Source: Marine Group II euryarchaeote MED-G35 | Lineage (GTDB): Archaea > Thermoplasmatota > Poseidoniia > Poseidoniales > Thalassarchaeaceae | Direction of reading: 5' to 3' | Assembly (NCBI GenBank): GCA_002457155.1 | Contig: NTJS01000012.1 | Location: 1-41,101, forward strand | DNA length: 41,101 bases | Part shown: piece after piece, positions 8,184 through 18,235 of the stretch | Layout of the letters: every line of letters starts with the position of its first letter | Numbering within the stretch: the stretch's first letter is position 1 | Program-made: the position numbers and the translations under genes | Notes under the pieces: model-generated | What the model was told of the DNA's origin: nothing | The model's database searches: none | What the model saw: only the letters and a program-made list of their open reading frames with translations

Positions 8184-9464
8184 ATGCAGGGTGATCAGCA
8201 AGTTCCGAAGACTCGTCGACACGATATCGACTGGCTGAGGGTGATACTATTCGGACTCCTGATCCCCTTCCACGTCGCAATTGGGGTCTACTGGTCCACA
8301 TACGGCGACGAGATCAATCCGAACTCGGAGCCCCCCTCCACAGAGCTGCTCGCATCCGAGGAGAACCAGAAGCGCTTCATCGAGGAGAATGACGTCTACA
8401 CGCCCGAGTCGGTTGACTTCACCAGCATGGTCCTCCACTGGATGCACCAGTGGAGGCTGGCTGCCTTGTTCATGATCTCGGGGATGGGGACTGCGTTCGC
8501 CTTCAAGCGGCGCACGTGGAGTGTTTTCCTAGAGGAGAGGGTCAAACGACTGCTGATCCCGATGTTCTTCGGGGCATGGACGATGGGGTTCGCCGGTTCT
8601 GTTATCCTGGGGAACGAGGACATGAGCCCTATCGGCCTGACCTTCGGATTCCTCTTCGGGATAGTCTGGAGGTCACTCGCCTTCTGGGTCCCGATAATCG
8701 GCAAGCTGATCGCGCTCGGGCATCTGTGGTTCCTCTGGAACCTATTCCAGTACTCGCTGATAATGACACCCATATTCCACGTGGTCAGGAAGAGCCCGGA
8801 TGGGGCTATGGCCAGGTTCCTGCGCTCATCGTTCAGCATCCCGATGGGGATTGGGGCGCTTATTCTGATGCCTCTGCTCCTTGCCATGACCGAGGTGGTG
8901 TTCAAGCCATGGTTCCCCGGATACATCGGGGTGGCCTACGAATGGTTCTGGTTCCTCGTCTTCTTCGCATTCGGGTACATCTGCATATTAGCCAAGGAGG
9001 AGTACTACGGATTCCTGGAGAGCAAGAGGGTCGCTATCACCGCCATTACGGCGCTTTGGACGGTTGCGTTCATCTGGTTGCGCCTCGAGCAGCATGACTC
9101 GGGAGTCCCCTACGTGGACGGGGGTTGGCTGGAGAACGAAATCCTCCACAACAGGATGACCTTGCTGGCATGCGTGATCCACAGCTTCCACGCCTGGTTC
9201 TGGTGCCTGACCATATTCTCCTGGGGGGCATTCCTCCTGAACAGGCCCAGCGAGAACCTGACCTACCTCAATCAGGCAGTCTACCCGTTCTACATCGTGC
9301 ACATGCCACTGACGTTCGCAGGACTGAGGATCGTCTCGGAGGTCGGCCTCAGGGACTACGCGGCGGTCTTCGTCGCGACTGCTTTCGTGGTCCTGTTCTG
9401 CTGGGTTTTCTTCGAAGGGGTTCGACGCACAAAGGCTACGAGATTCCTGTTCGGAATCAAGTAG
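8184..9464 (+). CDS. Acyltransferase 3 family integral membrane protein
   Basis: RRHDIDWLRVILFGLLIPFHVAIGVYW opening, about 10 hydrophobic segments, NQAVYPFYIVHMPLTF near the C-terminus. Start chosen at MQGDQQ. Confidence 0.8.
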   Translation: MQGDQQVPKTRRHDIDWLRVILFGLLIPFHVAIGVYWSTYGDEINPNSEPPSTELLASEENQKRFIEENDVYTPESVDFTSMVLHWMHQWRLAALFMISGMGTAFAFKRRTWSVFLEERVKRLLIPMFFGAWTMGFAGSVILGNEDMSPIGLTFGFLFGIVWRSLAFWVPIIGKLIALGHLWFLWNLFQYSLIMTPIFHVVRKSPDGAMARFLRSSFSIPMGIGALILMPLLLAMTEVVFKPWFPGYIGVAYEWFWFLVFFAFGYICILAKEEYYGFLESKRVAITAITALWTVAFIWLRLEQHDSGVPYVDGGWLENEILHNRMTLLACVIHSFHAWFWCLTIFSWGAFLLNRPSENLTYLNQAVYPFYIVHMPLTFAGLRIVSEVGLRDYAAVFVATAFVVLFCWVFFEGVRRTKATRFLFGIK

Positions 9465-9521
9465 TAATTCCCCTGACCGTGTAAGGGATAAATGGATAAA
9501 CTGTAGGAAAGGCCCATTGCC

Positions 9522-10223
9522 ATGCTGAACGTTTCCGACCTCAGGAAGGGATTCGGTTCGGGCCGTAGGAGGCTCGAGGTTCTGAAGGGCATCGACATGG
9601 AGGTCCAGAAGGGCGAGTTGGTCAGCCTAATGGGACCCAGTGGCTGTGGGAAGAGCACACTCCTGAACATCATAGGAGGACTGCTGGAGGCGGACTCCGG
9701 TAACATTTCTCTTGATTCATTCAACTACGGGACCAAGTCACCCAGCAGGGTGGTGGACGTCAGGAGGAAGGGAGTCGGGTGGATCTTCCAGGACTTCCAC
9801 CTGGTCGACCGGTTGAACGCTCTGGACAACGTCGCTTTCAGCCTGGAGCTTTCCGGGATACCCTCGGCAGAGGCCGAGGAGAGGGCAAAGTCAGCCTTGG
9901 AGAGAGTGGGTCTCGGGGACAGGATGGACTTCATCCCGGATCAGCTCTCAGGAGGCCAGCAGCAGAGGGTCGCAGTTGCTAGGGCCATCTCCGGATCAAG
10001 GCCCCTTATACTCGCGGACGAGCCCACGGGGAACTTGGATGTTAAGAGCGGCCAAGAGGTGATCAAGCTCTTCCAGGACCTCTGCGCGGAGGACGGGTTG
10101 TCGGTCCTGATGGTGACCCACGACCCCCTTCTGGCTTCGATGGCAGACAGGATGCTGCTGCTGAAGGACGGTTTGACCGCAGCCTCGGACATCCGATCCG
10201 CATGGGGAATAGAGGAGGGGTGA
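9522..10223 (+). CDS. ABC transporter ATP-binding protein (LolD/MacB-like)
   Basis: Walker A GPSGCGKST, signature LSGGQQQRVAVARAI, Walker B LILADEPTGNLD. Confidence 0.95.
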   Translation: MLNVSDLRKGFGSGRRRLEVLKGIDMEVQKGELVSLMGPSGCGKSTLLNIIGGLLEADSGNISLDSFNYGTKSPSRVVDVRRKGVGWIFQDFHLVDRLNALDNVAFSLELSGIPSAEAEERAKSALERVGLGDRMDFIPDQLSGGQQQRVAVARAISGSRPLILADEPTGNLDVKSGQEVIKLFQDLCAEDGLSVLMVTHDPLLASMADRMLLLKDGLTAASDIRSAWGIEEG

Positions 10224-10224
10224 G

Positions 10225-13200
10225 ATGAACATCGAATCACTGGTCACAAAGGTACTTCCCACGATGCTGTGGGCATGGATTTTCCTTGCGTTCTTCATAG
10301 TATTCATTATTGGCTCAAGGAGGGGCTTCGGCCGATTTTACTCTCTAATCAGACCCATCATCGAGCCTTCCAAGGGGCAGAAGAAGACCAAGAAGGAGTT
10401 CTCCATAGGGGACATGTACCAGGATTGGTACAGGTCATTTCGGACACGTTGGCTGTCAGCGCCAAACAACATCTCAATGGCGGTGAAGAGCGCGTGGAGG
10501 GGGCGCGAGAGGGGTCTCGCCATCTTCGCTGGAGTGTTCCTCTCGTCCTTGGTCATCACGACTGTCCTTGCCTATGCAGTAGGGTTGAATCAGGCATTCT
10601 TCGCCTTCAGCCTAGACGGCAATGAGTTCGATGCGAAGGTAGACTTCCAATACGATCCAGATGCCGACTGGAAGGGGAGGACGAACGACTCGGCATTGTG
10701 GGAGTCACTTTGCGTTGAGATAGTGGAGATGGAGGAATTCGATGACTGCGGGCTGGTCTTCGGCAGGCAGGGGGTCAGGGTCTCCGGATTCTTCGACTCC
10801 GGATTCATCACGCCTCAGCCACTCAACGTGCAAAGCGTCACCGGGGGCTCCTCGGGATGGGGTAACGTAAGCTGGGAATTCCCAGAGGCCACTGAGAATG
10901 GGCCTCCGATAAACGGTGACAGGATAATTCGATTCTACGGAGACGGCGTATGGGACGGCGAGCTGGGTGAGAGGCACGCTAAGTCGGTGATCTACGGGGC
11001 CTGGCCGAGCTCGGCTGCAGACGCCGAAGCAAACAGGTCGGTAGTTCTGCCATCCAAGATAGCGAGCACTGCAGGCGTTGAAGTCAACGAGACGATAGAC
11101 TCCCTGACATTCAGCTACGTGCTCGATACATACGAGGGAGGCGATATCGATATTGGATTCCAGGAGTGTCAGGCACAGGTCGAATTCGTCACCAGCGAGG
11201 ACTCCGCGCCCGTCCTCTACTGCAAGGACAGCTTCACGGTGACCAACCTCACCATCTCGGCGATCTACGAAGAGGGTGATTTCGGAAATCCCACGCTACT
11301 TTTCCACCCTGTCATCGTCTCGGACTCCGTCCTAAGCGAGCAGCAGAAGACTACCCTCATGCAAAACGACCACGGCTACCTCGGAGTGGCATTGGACAGA
11401 ACTCAGATTCCAACATCCTCGACGGCAGCGGCCACCAATTGGCTTGGGGACATCAGGGAGGATCTGGAGAGCGTGAGGACGGATGTCAAAACCCTCGACC
11501 CGGCGACGGGAGAGCCGACTGGGGATACTGAGTCGGTCCTCCTACCAAGGGAGTTCGTCATTGGTGAGGGTGCTGGAGCGGTCGCACTCTCGATCGAGTA
11601 CAACGACATAGTCTCGGGGACGATAACATTCCTGAACATCTTCCTAGGGATAATCCAGGTATTCGACTACATCCTGGTGATCCCGATAGTGGCCCTCTCC
11701 TTCGTCGTACTCCTCTACGGGCTAGTCCTCTCTCTGGAGCAAAGGAGGAGGGAGGTTGCCATCCACCGGGTCATCGGTGGCACAGAAGCGACCCTCTCCA
11801 GGATGATGGTGCTAGAGATCTACGCCATCGGCTCGATTGCATGGGCTCTCGGGTTCGCATTGGCCTCGGGTGCTGTGGAGATCGTCCTCAGGGCAGTTGG
11901 CTTCCTGAGGTTCACCGACGAGGGAGACATCAGCGTGGATCCGGTGCTTAGCTTCGGATCGACCTTCGCCGTAGCACTACTGACACTCGGGGCCGCATAC
12001 TTCTACGGGAAGAAGCGGACGAACGACTTCCTGAACATCGAGATAGACGAGGGAGTGAGGAAGGTGAGCAGGGTGAAGGTACCCAACTACCTACTCCACT
12101 GGTTGGTGTTCGGATTGGGACTACTCTCATACGTGGAAAGCTGGATCCAATCCAATGGTGGTTTCCTCATATGGGGGAGCGGGGGAATAGTAAGCAATTT
12201 CATACTCAACGCAATCCTACTGCTTCTCGGACCCTTCTTCCTATGGATTGGAGGGGCACTGGTCCTGTCCCGAATCGGGGCATCCGGACCCCTGATCCTC
12301 AATCGCCTAGTTGGATGGTCCCCCGCCATATCAGACATCAGGAGGGGGCTCAGTGGCTCCGGGTCCAGCCAATCGGTAAGCCGCCTGTCACTGATCATGA
12401 TGCTAACGCTGTCCATAGTAACGCTTGCAGCGGTCCAGGGCCACACAGGTACGATGGTGGACGAGAGGACCACCAGTGCACAGAACGGGGCAGACCTGCA
12501 GGTCCAATTCGACTCCGAGCTATCCGAGAGCGAGGCCATGAACCTGGTCATGCAGTCCATCCAGACCGTGAACGACGATGCGATCGCGGACATCGACTCC
12601 ATGGCTTCCGTCAACTATCTGTTCCCCGGAGTCCTGGACAGGGACAGCGGAGGGGTGTACTCCGCATGGGTCCTCTTCGACGGGCACGAAGACACGCTGA
12701 TCTGGGACGAGCAGGCCATCCCAGGAAGCAGCGTCGGCAAGATGTCAGAAGATTGGAGCCAGGGGGCATACACCGTGGGTGATGGAGCCAGGGATTCCCT
12801 GGACAGTCCGGCAACAGGAAGCTCGCTCAACATATCGATTGCCAGCCTGGTCTTCGACGAGTTCGGCATCCCATCAGTCGAGTCTTCCAGCACAACCGTG
12901 ACGGTAAACTACGCTGGAATGACCGATTGGATTCCGGGTTTCTCGGCGGCGGAGTCAAGCAACTCGATAATCATAGGAGAGAACACCTTCATCGGCCTGC
13001 TAGGGAACCCCACGAGCTACACCCACACCTCCGACAGGTGGTTCTTCGAACTCTGCGATGAGGGGGACGATGGCTGCAAGGATGCCTTGGAGGCAGTCAG
13101 CGCGGATCTAAGGAGCAAGGGTAGCGTAATTTCCGCCCAGGACTGGTCTTCGGCCCACGAGAACAACGAGAGGAACGGCGGCCTGGTGTTCGGGACTCCT

Positions 13201-13629
13201 GGGCTACTTAGCATGATGTTCGTCGTAGCAGCTCTAGCCTCAGTCTCATCCGCCTTCGTGTTCCTATCCCTGGTCCTGAGCCAGAGGAAGAGGGAGCTGG
13301 CCATCCTACAGGCCATCGGAGCGAGCCCGAACCAGGTGGTCAGGCTGGTCCTATTCGAGATCATGTCCATCCTCCTAGTCAGCATGGTCCTCGGCGTGGC
13401 CCTGGGACTCGCTGTCTCAGAGTCGTTCAATGGCTTCTTCTCGGTGTTCGGATTCATCTTCCAGCTGTTCCTAGGGCAGAGCGCACCAATCGACAGGGAC
13501 CTGATCTGGCCGTGGTTCGAGCTGGTGCTGGTGAATGGACTAGTCCTGGTAGCAGTCGTCGTCTCCCTCCTATTCACCACTAGGAGGGCGCTGGACTCGG
13601 ATCTGGCCACGGTTCTGAAGGGGGAGTGA
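10225..13629 (+). CDS. Large FtsX/MacB-type ABC permease with two FtsX modules
   Basis: 1134 aa; LSLEQRRREVAIHRVIGGTEATLSRMMVLEI and LVLSQRKRELAILQAIGASPNQVVRLVLFEI are two FtsX-type coupling segments; large extracytoplasmic regions. Confidence 0.9.
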   Translation: MNIESLVTKVLPTMLWAWIFLAFFIVFIIGSRRGFGRFYSLIRPIIEPSKGQKKTKKEFSIGDMYQDWYRSFRTRWLSAPNNISMAVKSAWRGRERGLAIFAGVFLSSLVITTVLAYAVGLNQAFFAFSLDGNEFDAKVDFQYDPDADWKGRTNDSALWESLCVEIVEMEEFDDCGLVFGRQGVRVSGFFDSGFITPQPLNVQSVTGGSSGWGNVSWEFPEATENGPPINGDRIIRFYGDGVWDGELGERHAKSVIYGAWPSSAADAEANRSVVLPSKIASTAGVEVNETIDSLTFSYVLDTYEGGDIDIGFQECQAQVEFVTSEDSAPVLYCKDSFTVTNLTISAIYEEGDFGNPTLLFHPVIVSDSVLSEQQKTTLMQNDHGYLGVALDRTQIPTSSTAAATNWLGDIREDLESVRTDVKTLDPATGEPTGDTESVLLPREFVIGEGAGAVALSIEYNDIVSGTITFLNIFLGIIQVFDYILVIPIVALSFVVLLYGLVLSLEQRRREVAIHRVIGGTEATLSRMMVLEIYAIGSIAWALGFALASGAVEIVLRAVGFLRFTDEGDISVDPVLSFGSTFAVALLTLGAAYFYGKKRTNDFLNIEIDEGVRKVSRVKVPNYLLHWLVFGLGLLSYVESWIQSNGGFLIWGSGGIVSNFILNAILLLLGPFFLWIGGALVLSRIGASGPLILNRLVGWSPAISDIRRGLSGSGSSQSVSRLSLIMMLTLSIVTLAAVQGHTGTMVDERTTSAQNGADLQVQFDSELSESEAMNLVMQSIQTVNDDAIADIDSMASVNYLFPGVLDRDSGGVYSAWVLFDGHEDTLIWDEQAIPGSSVGKMSEDWSQGAYTVGDGARDSLDSPATGSSLNISIASLVFDEFGIPSVESSSTTVTVNYAGMTDWIPGFSAAESSNSIIIGENTFIGLLGNPTSYTHTSDRWFFELCDEGDDGCKDALEAVSADLRSKGSVISAQDWSSAHENNERNGGLVFGTPGLLSMMFVVAALASVSSAFVFLSLVLSQRKRELAILQAIGASPNQVVRLVLFEIMSILLVSMVLGVALGLAVSESFNGFFSVFGFIFQLFLGQSAPIDRDLIWPWFELVLVNGLVLVAVVVSLLFTTRRALDSDLATVLKGE

Positions 13630-13630
13630 A

Positions 13631-14632
13631 ATGGAAGGAGATGGAAACAACGAGATTCTGAGGGCTAACTCCCTCTACCACATTTACGAATCGAGTGCTG
13701 AGGACGGAAACGTCGTGGCACTTCGGGGCCTAAGCGTCTCGATCATGGAGGGGGAAGCCGTGGCTGTGGTCGGACCCTCTGGATCCGGGAAGTCAACCCT
13801 GCTGAAATGCCTCGGCGGGCTGATGAAGCCATCTGCGGGATCCGTTGAGCTGGGCGGGACACGAATGACCAGGCTGACTGGCATGGAGCTGGTCGAGCTC
13901 AGGCAGAAGACGGTTTCATTCATCTTCCAGGACGCCAACCTGCTACCGCATCTGAATGCCCTGGACAACGTGGCCCAGCCTCTGCTACACCAGGGAGTCA
14001 TGGCTGGGGTCGCGCGCAAGAAGGCCATGGGGCTCCTGGAGAGGCTCGGGGTCGGTGACAGGGCATACGGCATGCCGGAGGAGCTGTCCGGAGGAGAGCA
14101 GCAGAGGGTCGCGATATCCAGGGCCCTGATCACTGATCCAAAACTGATCCTGGCCGACGAGCCGACGGGAGCGCTCGACCCGATTACCAGCAGGGAGGTC
14201 CTAGCGCTGTTCGATCAGCTCCACAAGGAGGATGACGTTGCCTTCTTGCTTGTGACCCATAGCAGGGAGGTCGCTTCGTTCTGCGAGCGCTCACTGGAGC
14301 TCAGGGAGGGGAGGTTCATCGCCCAGCATGGAGTGGGAGTGGACATAGGAGACCTCTCGGACTCGAGGGAATTCATAGTCGATGACACGGGCACCGTGAC
14401 GCTGCCTCCGGATGTGCTGCTGAAGATCGGGGGCCCGGGTAGGTTCGAGGTCCAGGAAATAGACCGTGACCTTCTCCATCTCGAGAGGGTGGACGAAGAG
14501 AGGGTGGAAGTCCAGGGATCCGGGAAGATGGCTCTGTCACCATCCTGCCCTGCATGCTTCCACAGCTACGGCGATAGTGACGAGCAGCTGTGCCCGGAGT
14601 GCGGTTCCAGCAGGCCCATGGTTCAGGCCTGA
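13631..14632 (+). CDS. ABC transporter ATP-binding protein with C-terminal AbrB-like segment and zinc ribbon
   Basis: GPSGSGKST, LSGGEQQRVAISRAL, LILADEPTGALD; then FIVDDTGTVTLPPDVLLKIGGPGRFEVQEIDRDLLHLERV and CPACFHSYGDSDEQLCPECGSS. Confidence 0.92.
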   Translation: MEGDGNNEILRANSLYHIYESSAEDGNVVALRGLSVSIMEGEAVAVVGPSGSGKSTLLKCLGGLMKPSAGSVELGGTRMTRLTGMELVELRQKTVSFIFQDANLLPHLNALDNVAQPLLHQGVMAGVARKKAMGLLERLGVGDRAYGMPEELSGGEQQRVAISRALITDPKLILADEPTGALDPITSREVLALFDQLHKEDDVAFLLVTHSREVASFCERSLELREGRFIAQHGVGVDIGDLSDSREFIVDDTGTVTLPPDVLLKIGGPGRFEVQEIDRDLLHLERVDEERVEVQGSGKMALSPSCPACFHSYGDSDEQLCPECGSSRPMVQA

Positions 14633-15642
14633 GGGAGCGAGAAGTTCTGCGGCCTCGCTATCCCCAGGTCTGCGGGCAGCTCCATGGTCTTCTCGGGCAG
14701 CGTGATGGGGATCATCTCGCGACCGATGAGGGCCACCCTGCTCTCCCTCCTTTCCGACAGGACCTCGCGCCCCACCATTGGTGCAAGCTTCTCGGAGAAC
14801 TCCATGACCTCCGGGTGACTGGGCATGTTGTCGATGGAGAGGTTGTTCCTGCTGTTGCCGACGAAGACGAACCCCTTCGCCTCGATGAAGTCGGGGTCGG
14901 CTATGTTGTCCAGGCGGGCGTAGTCATCGTGATGGCCCAGTGACTCGTGCTTGATCAGGGTGTGACGGCAAACCGTGCGTGTGTCCAGGCTCGGGAGGAT
15001 CTCAAGGGTCTGCTCGAGCTTGTGGAAGGCGCCCTGGTCGAACTTGGGCTTGCAGATGCGGTCGAAGATCTCCTTGTTGGGGGCATCAACGCTGACGTAG
15101 AGCTGGGTCGGCAGCGGATCGAGGTTCTCTATCACCTTCGGTAGGCTCCCGTTGGTGACCAGGAATGTGCTGGTGCCGTGCTGGTGGCAGATGTCGAGGA
15201 ACTCCCCGAGCCTGGAGTAGAGTGTCGGCTCGCCATTGAGTGAGATAGCGACGTGCTTCGGGTTCTGGGCCTCGAGCCACTTCTCCCGGTCTGCCTTCGG
15301 GTTCCCCCCGTACCCGGTAAGCAGCCTCCTGTGGCCGCGAACCGACTCCAGGTACAGCTCGTACGGGTCGTCATCGATCTTGTTGAGGGTGTCCGAGTGA
15401 GGTTCCCTCCAGCAATATGTGCACCCTAGGTTGCAGGTGTCCACGTTCGGCGCCATCTGCATGCAACCGTGGCTCTCGATGCCGTAGAAGGTTCCCTTGT
15501 AGCAGGATCGGTCAGCGATAAGCGACTGCTTGGTCCAGTGGCAGACCTTGACCCCACCGTGCTCGCCAACCAGCTGGTACCTCTGCTTGGATAACCTGCT
15601 CGCGATGCGCGGTTCGATCTTCGTAACTGGGCTCTGGACCAT
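14623..15642 (-). CDS. taw1: 4-demethylwyosine synthase (TYW1), radical SAM
   Basis: MVQSPVTKIEPRIASRLSKQRYQLVGEHGGVKVCHWTKQSL...KGTFYGIESHGCMQMAPNVDTCNLGCTYCWREP; ISLNGEPTLY. ORF can extend to 15720. Confidence 0.92.
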   Translation of the reverse strand: MVQSPVTKIEPRIASRLSKQRYQLVGEHGGVKVCHWTKQSLIADRSCYKGTFYGIESHGCMQMAPNVDTCNLGCTYCWREPHSDTLNKIDDDPYELYLESVRGHRRLLTGYGGNPKADREKWLEAQNPKHVAISLNGEPTLYSRLGEFLDICHQHGTSTFLVTNGSLPKVIENLDPLPTQLYVSVDAPNKEIFDRICKPKFDQGAFHKLEQTLEILPSLDTRTVCRHTLIKHESLGHHDDYARLDNIADPDFIEAKGFVFVGNSRNNLSIDNMPSHPEVMEFSEKLAPMVGREVLSERRESRVALIGREMIPITLPEKTMELPADLGIARPQNFSLPQA

Positions 15643-15707
15643 CTTCTCCGACCTCTCTGAGTGGATTGCTCGCCTTGAATGATTCCTTAAACTCCCAGTC
15701 CCACTCC

Positions 15708-17207
15708 ATGCTGATGACACGCGTTGCAGCGGTGTGCATGTCCCTGGCGATTCTCCTCGCTCCGGTGACTGGTTGCTTCTCGAATTCCGAAGATCTTCAC
15801 ATCGTACCTCCCGGAGATCTGCAGATCAATCCATCACCATTGGTCGGAGCGGTGTTGCAGGAGGTCGAGTTCGTGGCTTCCAGCCCGATGAGCGTCCACG
15901 TCCCTTACTTGGTGAGGGAGGGGGGTTCGGAGTTCTTCACCAATGGGACGACGCTCGACTTCGTCTCCCCGGGCAGCCTCACTATCGAGATGATCGCACC
16001 CTCTAACATCGGGAGCGCTTTCTTCCTCCTCGGCAAGGAGGGGGCTTTCCATGGATCGGAGATGCCATTCGTCAGGGACTCGAACCAGTCGTGGAGCGAG
16101 CTCTTCGGGAGCGAGGGTTTCCTGCAGGGCCCGTACTCATGGGTCGAGCACCCTGTTGCCAGGGAGAACAGGTCCGGTTTCTCGGTGGAGGAGGGTTCGA
16201 TGCATGGGTCAGGCTTGATCGATGGCCTGAGCGCATTCGAATGGCTGGAGGCCTTCGCGGACCCGGATTCGGGATACAACGAGCGATGGGGCCCATTCAC
16301 CCTGAACGACCCGAATTACATGCGGGCGGCAGAGTACATCGAGGGTTACCTAGGCGGCATGGGATGGGATGCGGAGGTCCATCGATACTGGATATCTGAC
16401 TTCTCGTACGCGGTGAACGTCTGCGGATACAAGACCGGTTCGGCCTTCCCAGACGAGTGGCTGGTGCTGGGGGCCCACTTGGATGTGGCAGAGCCCGGGA
16501 GCCCGCCGGGGGGCGGGACCAGGATAGGGGCCCATGACAACGGGGCTGGGGTCGCCCTGGTGCTCGAGGCTGCGAGGGGGCTGATTCAGTTCGACCACAG
16601 GAGGACCCTGGCGATCTGCCTCTGGTCCAACGAGGAGAATGGCTACGACGGCGTCGACAGGTGGATAGAAAACATCCCACAGGGGGTGACGATTACCAAC
16701 TACCTCAATGCCGATGCGGTCGGTACCAACTGGCCTGGCTACTACACCCTGGTCGTCGACTGCATCCCGAACGACGAGGACGAGCTGGGTGACCAGTGGG
16801 AGATGATACGGATGCTCGAGTGGGTGGGGACGCAGAACAACGACATCTCCTCTGCACTCCAGCTGGGGAGGGAGATCTTCCACGACGAGGGCTACGCCTC
16901 GATGAAGGACGTTGACTCCTCGGACCAGAAGAGGCAGTCGATCTCAGTCCATGACAGCGACAGGGGGAGGTCGGACTACGAGAGGTTCGCGGACCAGCTC
17001 GGGGTGGTCAGCGTGGACTGGGGCAGCCTGACTGGAGGTTCGGACTGCTACCATGCCAACTGCGACACCCTGGACAACATGATCGGCATGATGGTGACCG
17101 ACAACGGCACCGGGCGTCAGAACCTGGTGGAGTCCTTCGACCTCATCTCTTGGTGGATGTTCTCGGCGGCTATGGTGCTGGACGAGACCCCGATATACGA
17201 CGCCTAG
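15708..17207 (+). CDS. Secreted M28-family zinc aminopeptidase, probable lipoprotein
   Basis: Signal and lipobox LAILLAPVTGC; VLGAHLDVAEPGSPPGGGTRIGAHDNGAGVALVLEAAR; WSNEENGYDG. Confidence 0.88.
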   Translation: MLMTRVAAVCMSLAILLAPVTGCFSNSEDLHIVPPGDLQINPSPLVGAVLQEVEFVASSPMSVHVPYLVREGGSEFFTNGTTLDFVSPGSLTIEMIAPSNIGSAFFLLGKEGAFHGSEMPFVRDSNQSWSELFGSEGFLQGPYSWVEHPVARENRSGFSVEEGSMHGSGLIDGLSAFEWLEAFADPDSGYNERWGPFTLNDPNYMRAAEYIEGYLGGMGWDAEVHRYWISDFSYAVNVCGYKTGSAFPDEWLVLGAHLDVAEPGSPPGGGTRIGAHDNGAGVALVLEAARGLIQFDHRRTLAICLWSNEENGYDGVDRWIENIPQGVTITNYLNADAVGTNWPGYYTLVVDCIPNDEDELGDQWEMIRMLEWVGTQNNDISSALQLGREIFHDEGYASMKDVDSSDQKRQSISVHDSDRGRSDYERFADQLGVVSVDWGSLTGGSDCYHANCDTLDNMIGMMVTDNGTGRQNLVESFDLISWWMFSAAMVLDETPIYDA

Positions 17208-17839
17208 CCGAACTTGATGCCCGTGCCGTATGCGAATACCTCTACGGCCTTGGTGCCCTTGGGCTTGGATGCGGGGGTCATCTCCGCCGTGTCGATGCGG
17301 ACGTTGAGGACTTCGTCCCACCCGGCTGCTTGTGCCTGCTCCCTGAGCCTCTGCTTTGCCTCTGCCCTCCCGACTGATATGACTCGGTGGATTACGTCTA
17401 TCCTGCCTCCGAACAACTGGTTAATCCATGCGATAATCAACTGCCAGTGGCTGGGGGAGAAGACGATGCTCGAGTATACGAGCCCCGTTTCCTTGGCCCC
17501 TCCTACTATGTGGCCCCCCTTGAGCGTGGATAGGGGGTCCTTCCCGAAATGCTCTATCGAGGCACCCTCCCTGAGAACTAAGTCGCTCATCCTCTTGTTC
17601 AGGTTCCTTTCACTGAAGATCACGCCGTAGACGAACATGATGGGGGCGAACACCGCCCATAGGATCCCGAAAACGACGAATCCCAAGGCGATGAGTAGGA
17701 AAGGCCCTAAGCAGATCAGGATGAATGGGGGGTCCTCACTCGCTGATACAGATTCCTGGGCCATGGCGACGCCCGAGGACAACACTGACAGCAGCAATGA
17801 TGCGGTCAGAATCCTCACTCTAGCGTCTATGGATCGCAT
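17204..17839 (-). CDS. Membrane-anchored YbjQ/UPF0145-like protein
   Basis: Signal peptide and TM, then GGHIVGGAKETGLVYSS...VISVGRAEAKQRLREQAQAAGWDEVLNVRIDTAEM...VEVFAYGTGIKF. Confidence 0.6.
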   Translation of the reverse strand: MRSIDARVRILTASLLLSVLSSGVAMAQESVSASEDPPFILICLGPFLLIALGFVVFGILWAVFAPIMFVYGVIFSERNLNKRMSDLVLREGASIEHFGKDPLSTLKGGHIVGGAKETGLVYSSIVFSPSHWQLIIAWINQLFGGRIDVIHRVISVGRAEAKQRLREQAQAAGWDEVLNVRIDTAEMTPASKPKGTKAVEVFAYGTGIKFG

Positions 17840-17851
17840 CGGATCACCTGA

Positions 17852-18235
17852 TTACTCGACCGTGACTGCGGTGCCGTAAGCGAATAGTTCTGATGCTCCT
17901 GCGGTGACTGCGCTCGTGGCGAACCGGACGTTCACGATTGCGTTGGCCCCTCTTGCGGAGGCATCGGCTACCATGCGTGCAATAGCCTCTGTCCTGGACT
18001 CCTCCAATAGCTCCGTGTAAGCCTTCAGTTCACCGCCTCCGATATTCTTGAATAAGGCGCCAATGTCCTTGCCAATGTGCTTGGCCCTCACTGTGGAGCC
18101 ACCCACTACCCCTAGGTTCTGGGTGATGACCTTGCCCGCTATTGTCTCGGTGTTGACGACCATTATTCCGTCTCTTATGTGCTGCATGCCCAATGCTGGG
18201 TAGAGGAGGACTTGAACCTCACTCCTCGCTGACAT
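17852..18235 (-). CDS. YbjQ/UPF0145 (heavy-metal-binding domain) family protein
   Basis: MVVNTETIAGKVITQNLGVVGGSTVRAKHIGKDIGALFKNIGGGELKAYTELLEESRTEAIARMVADASARGANAIVNVRF. Confidence 0.85.
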   Translation of the reverse strand: MSARSEVQVLLYPALGMQHIRDGIMVVNTETIAGKVITQNLGVVGGSTVRAKHIGKDIGALFKNIGGGELKAYTELLEESRTEAIARMVADASARGANAIVNVRFATSAVTAGASELFAYGTAVTVE

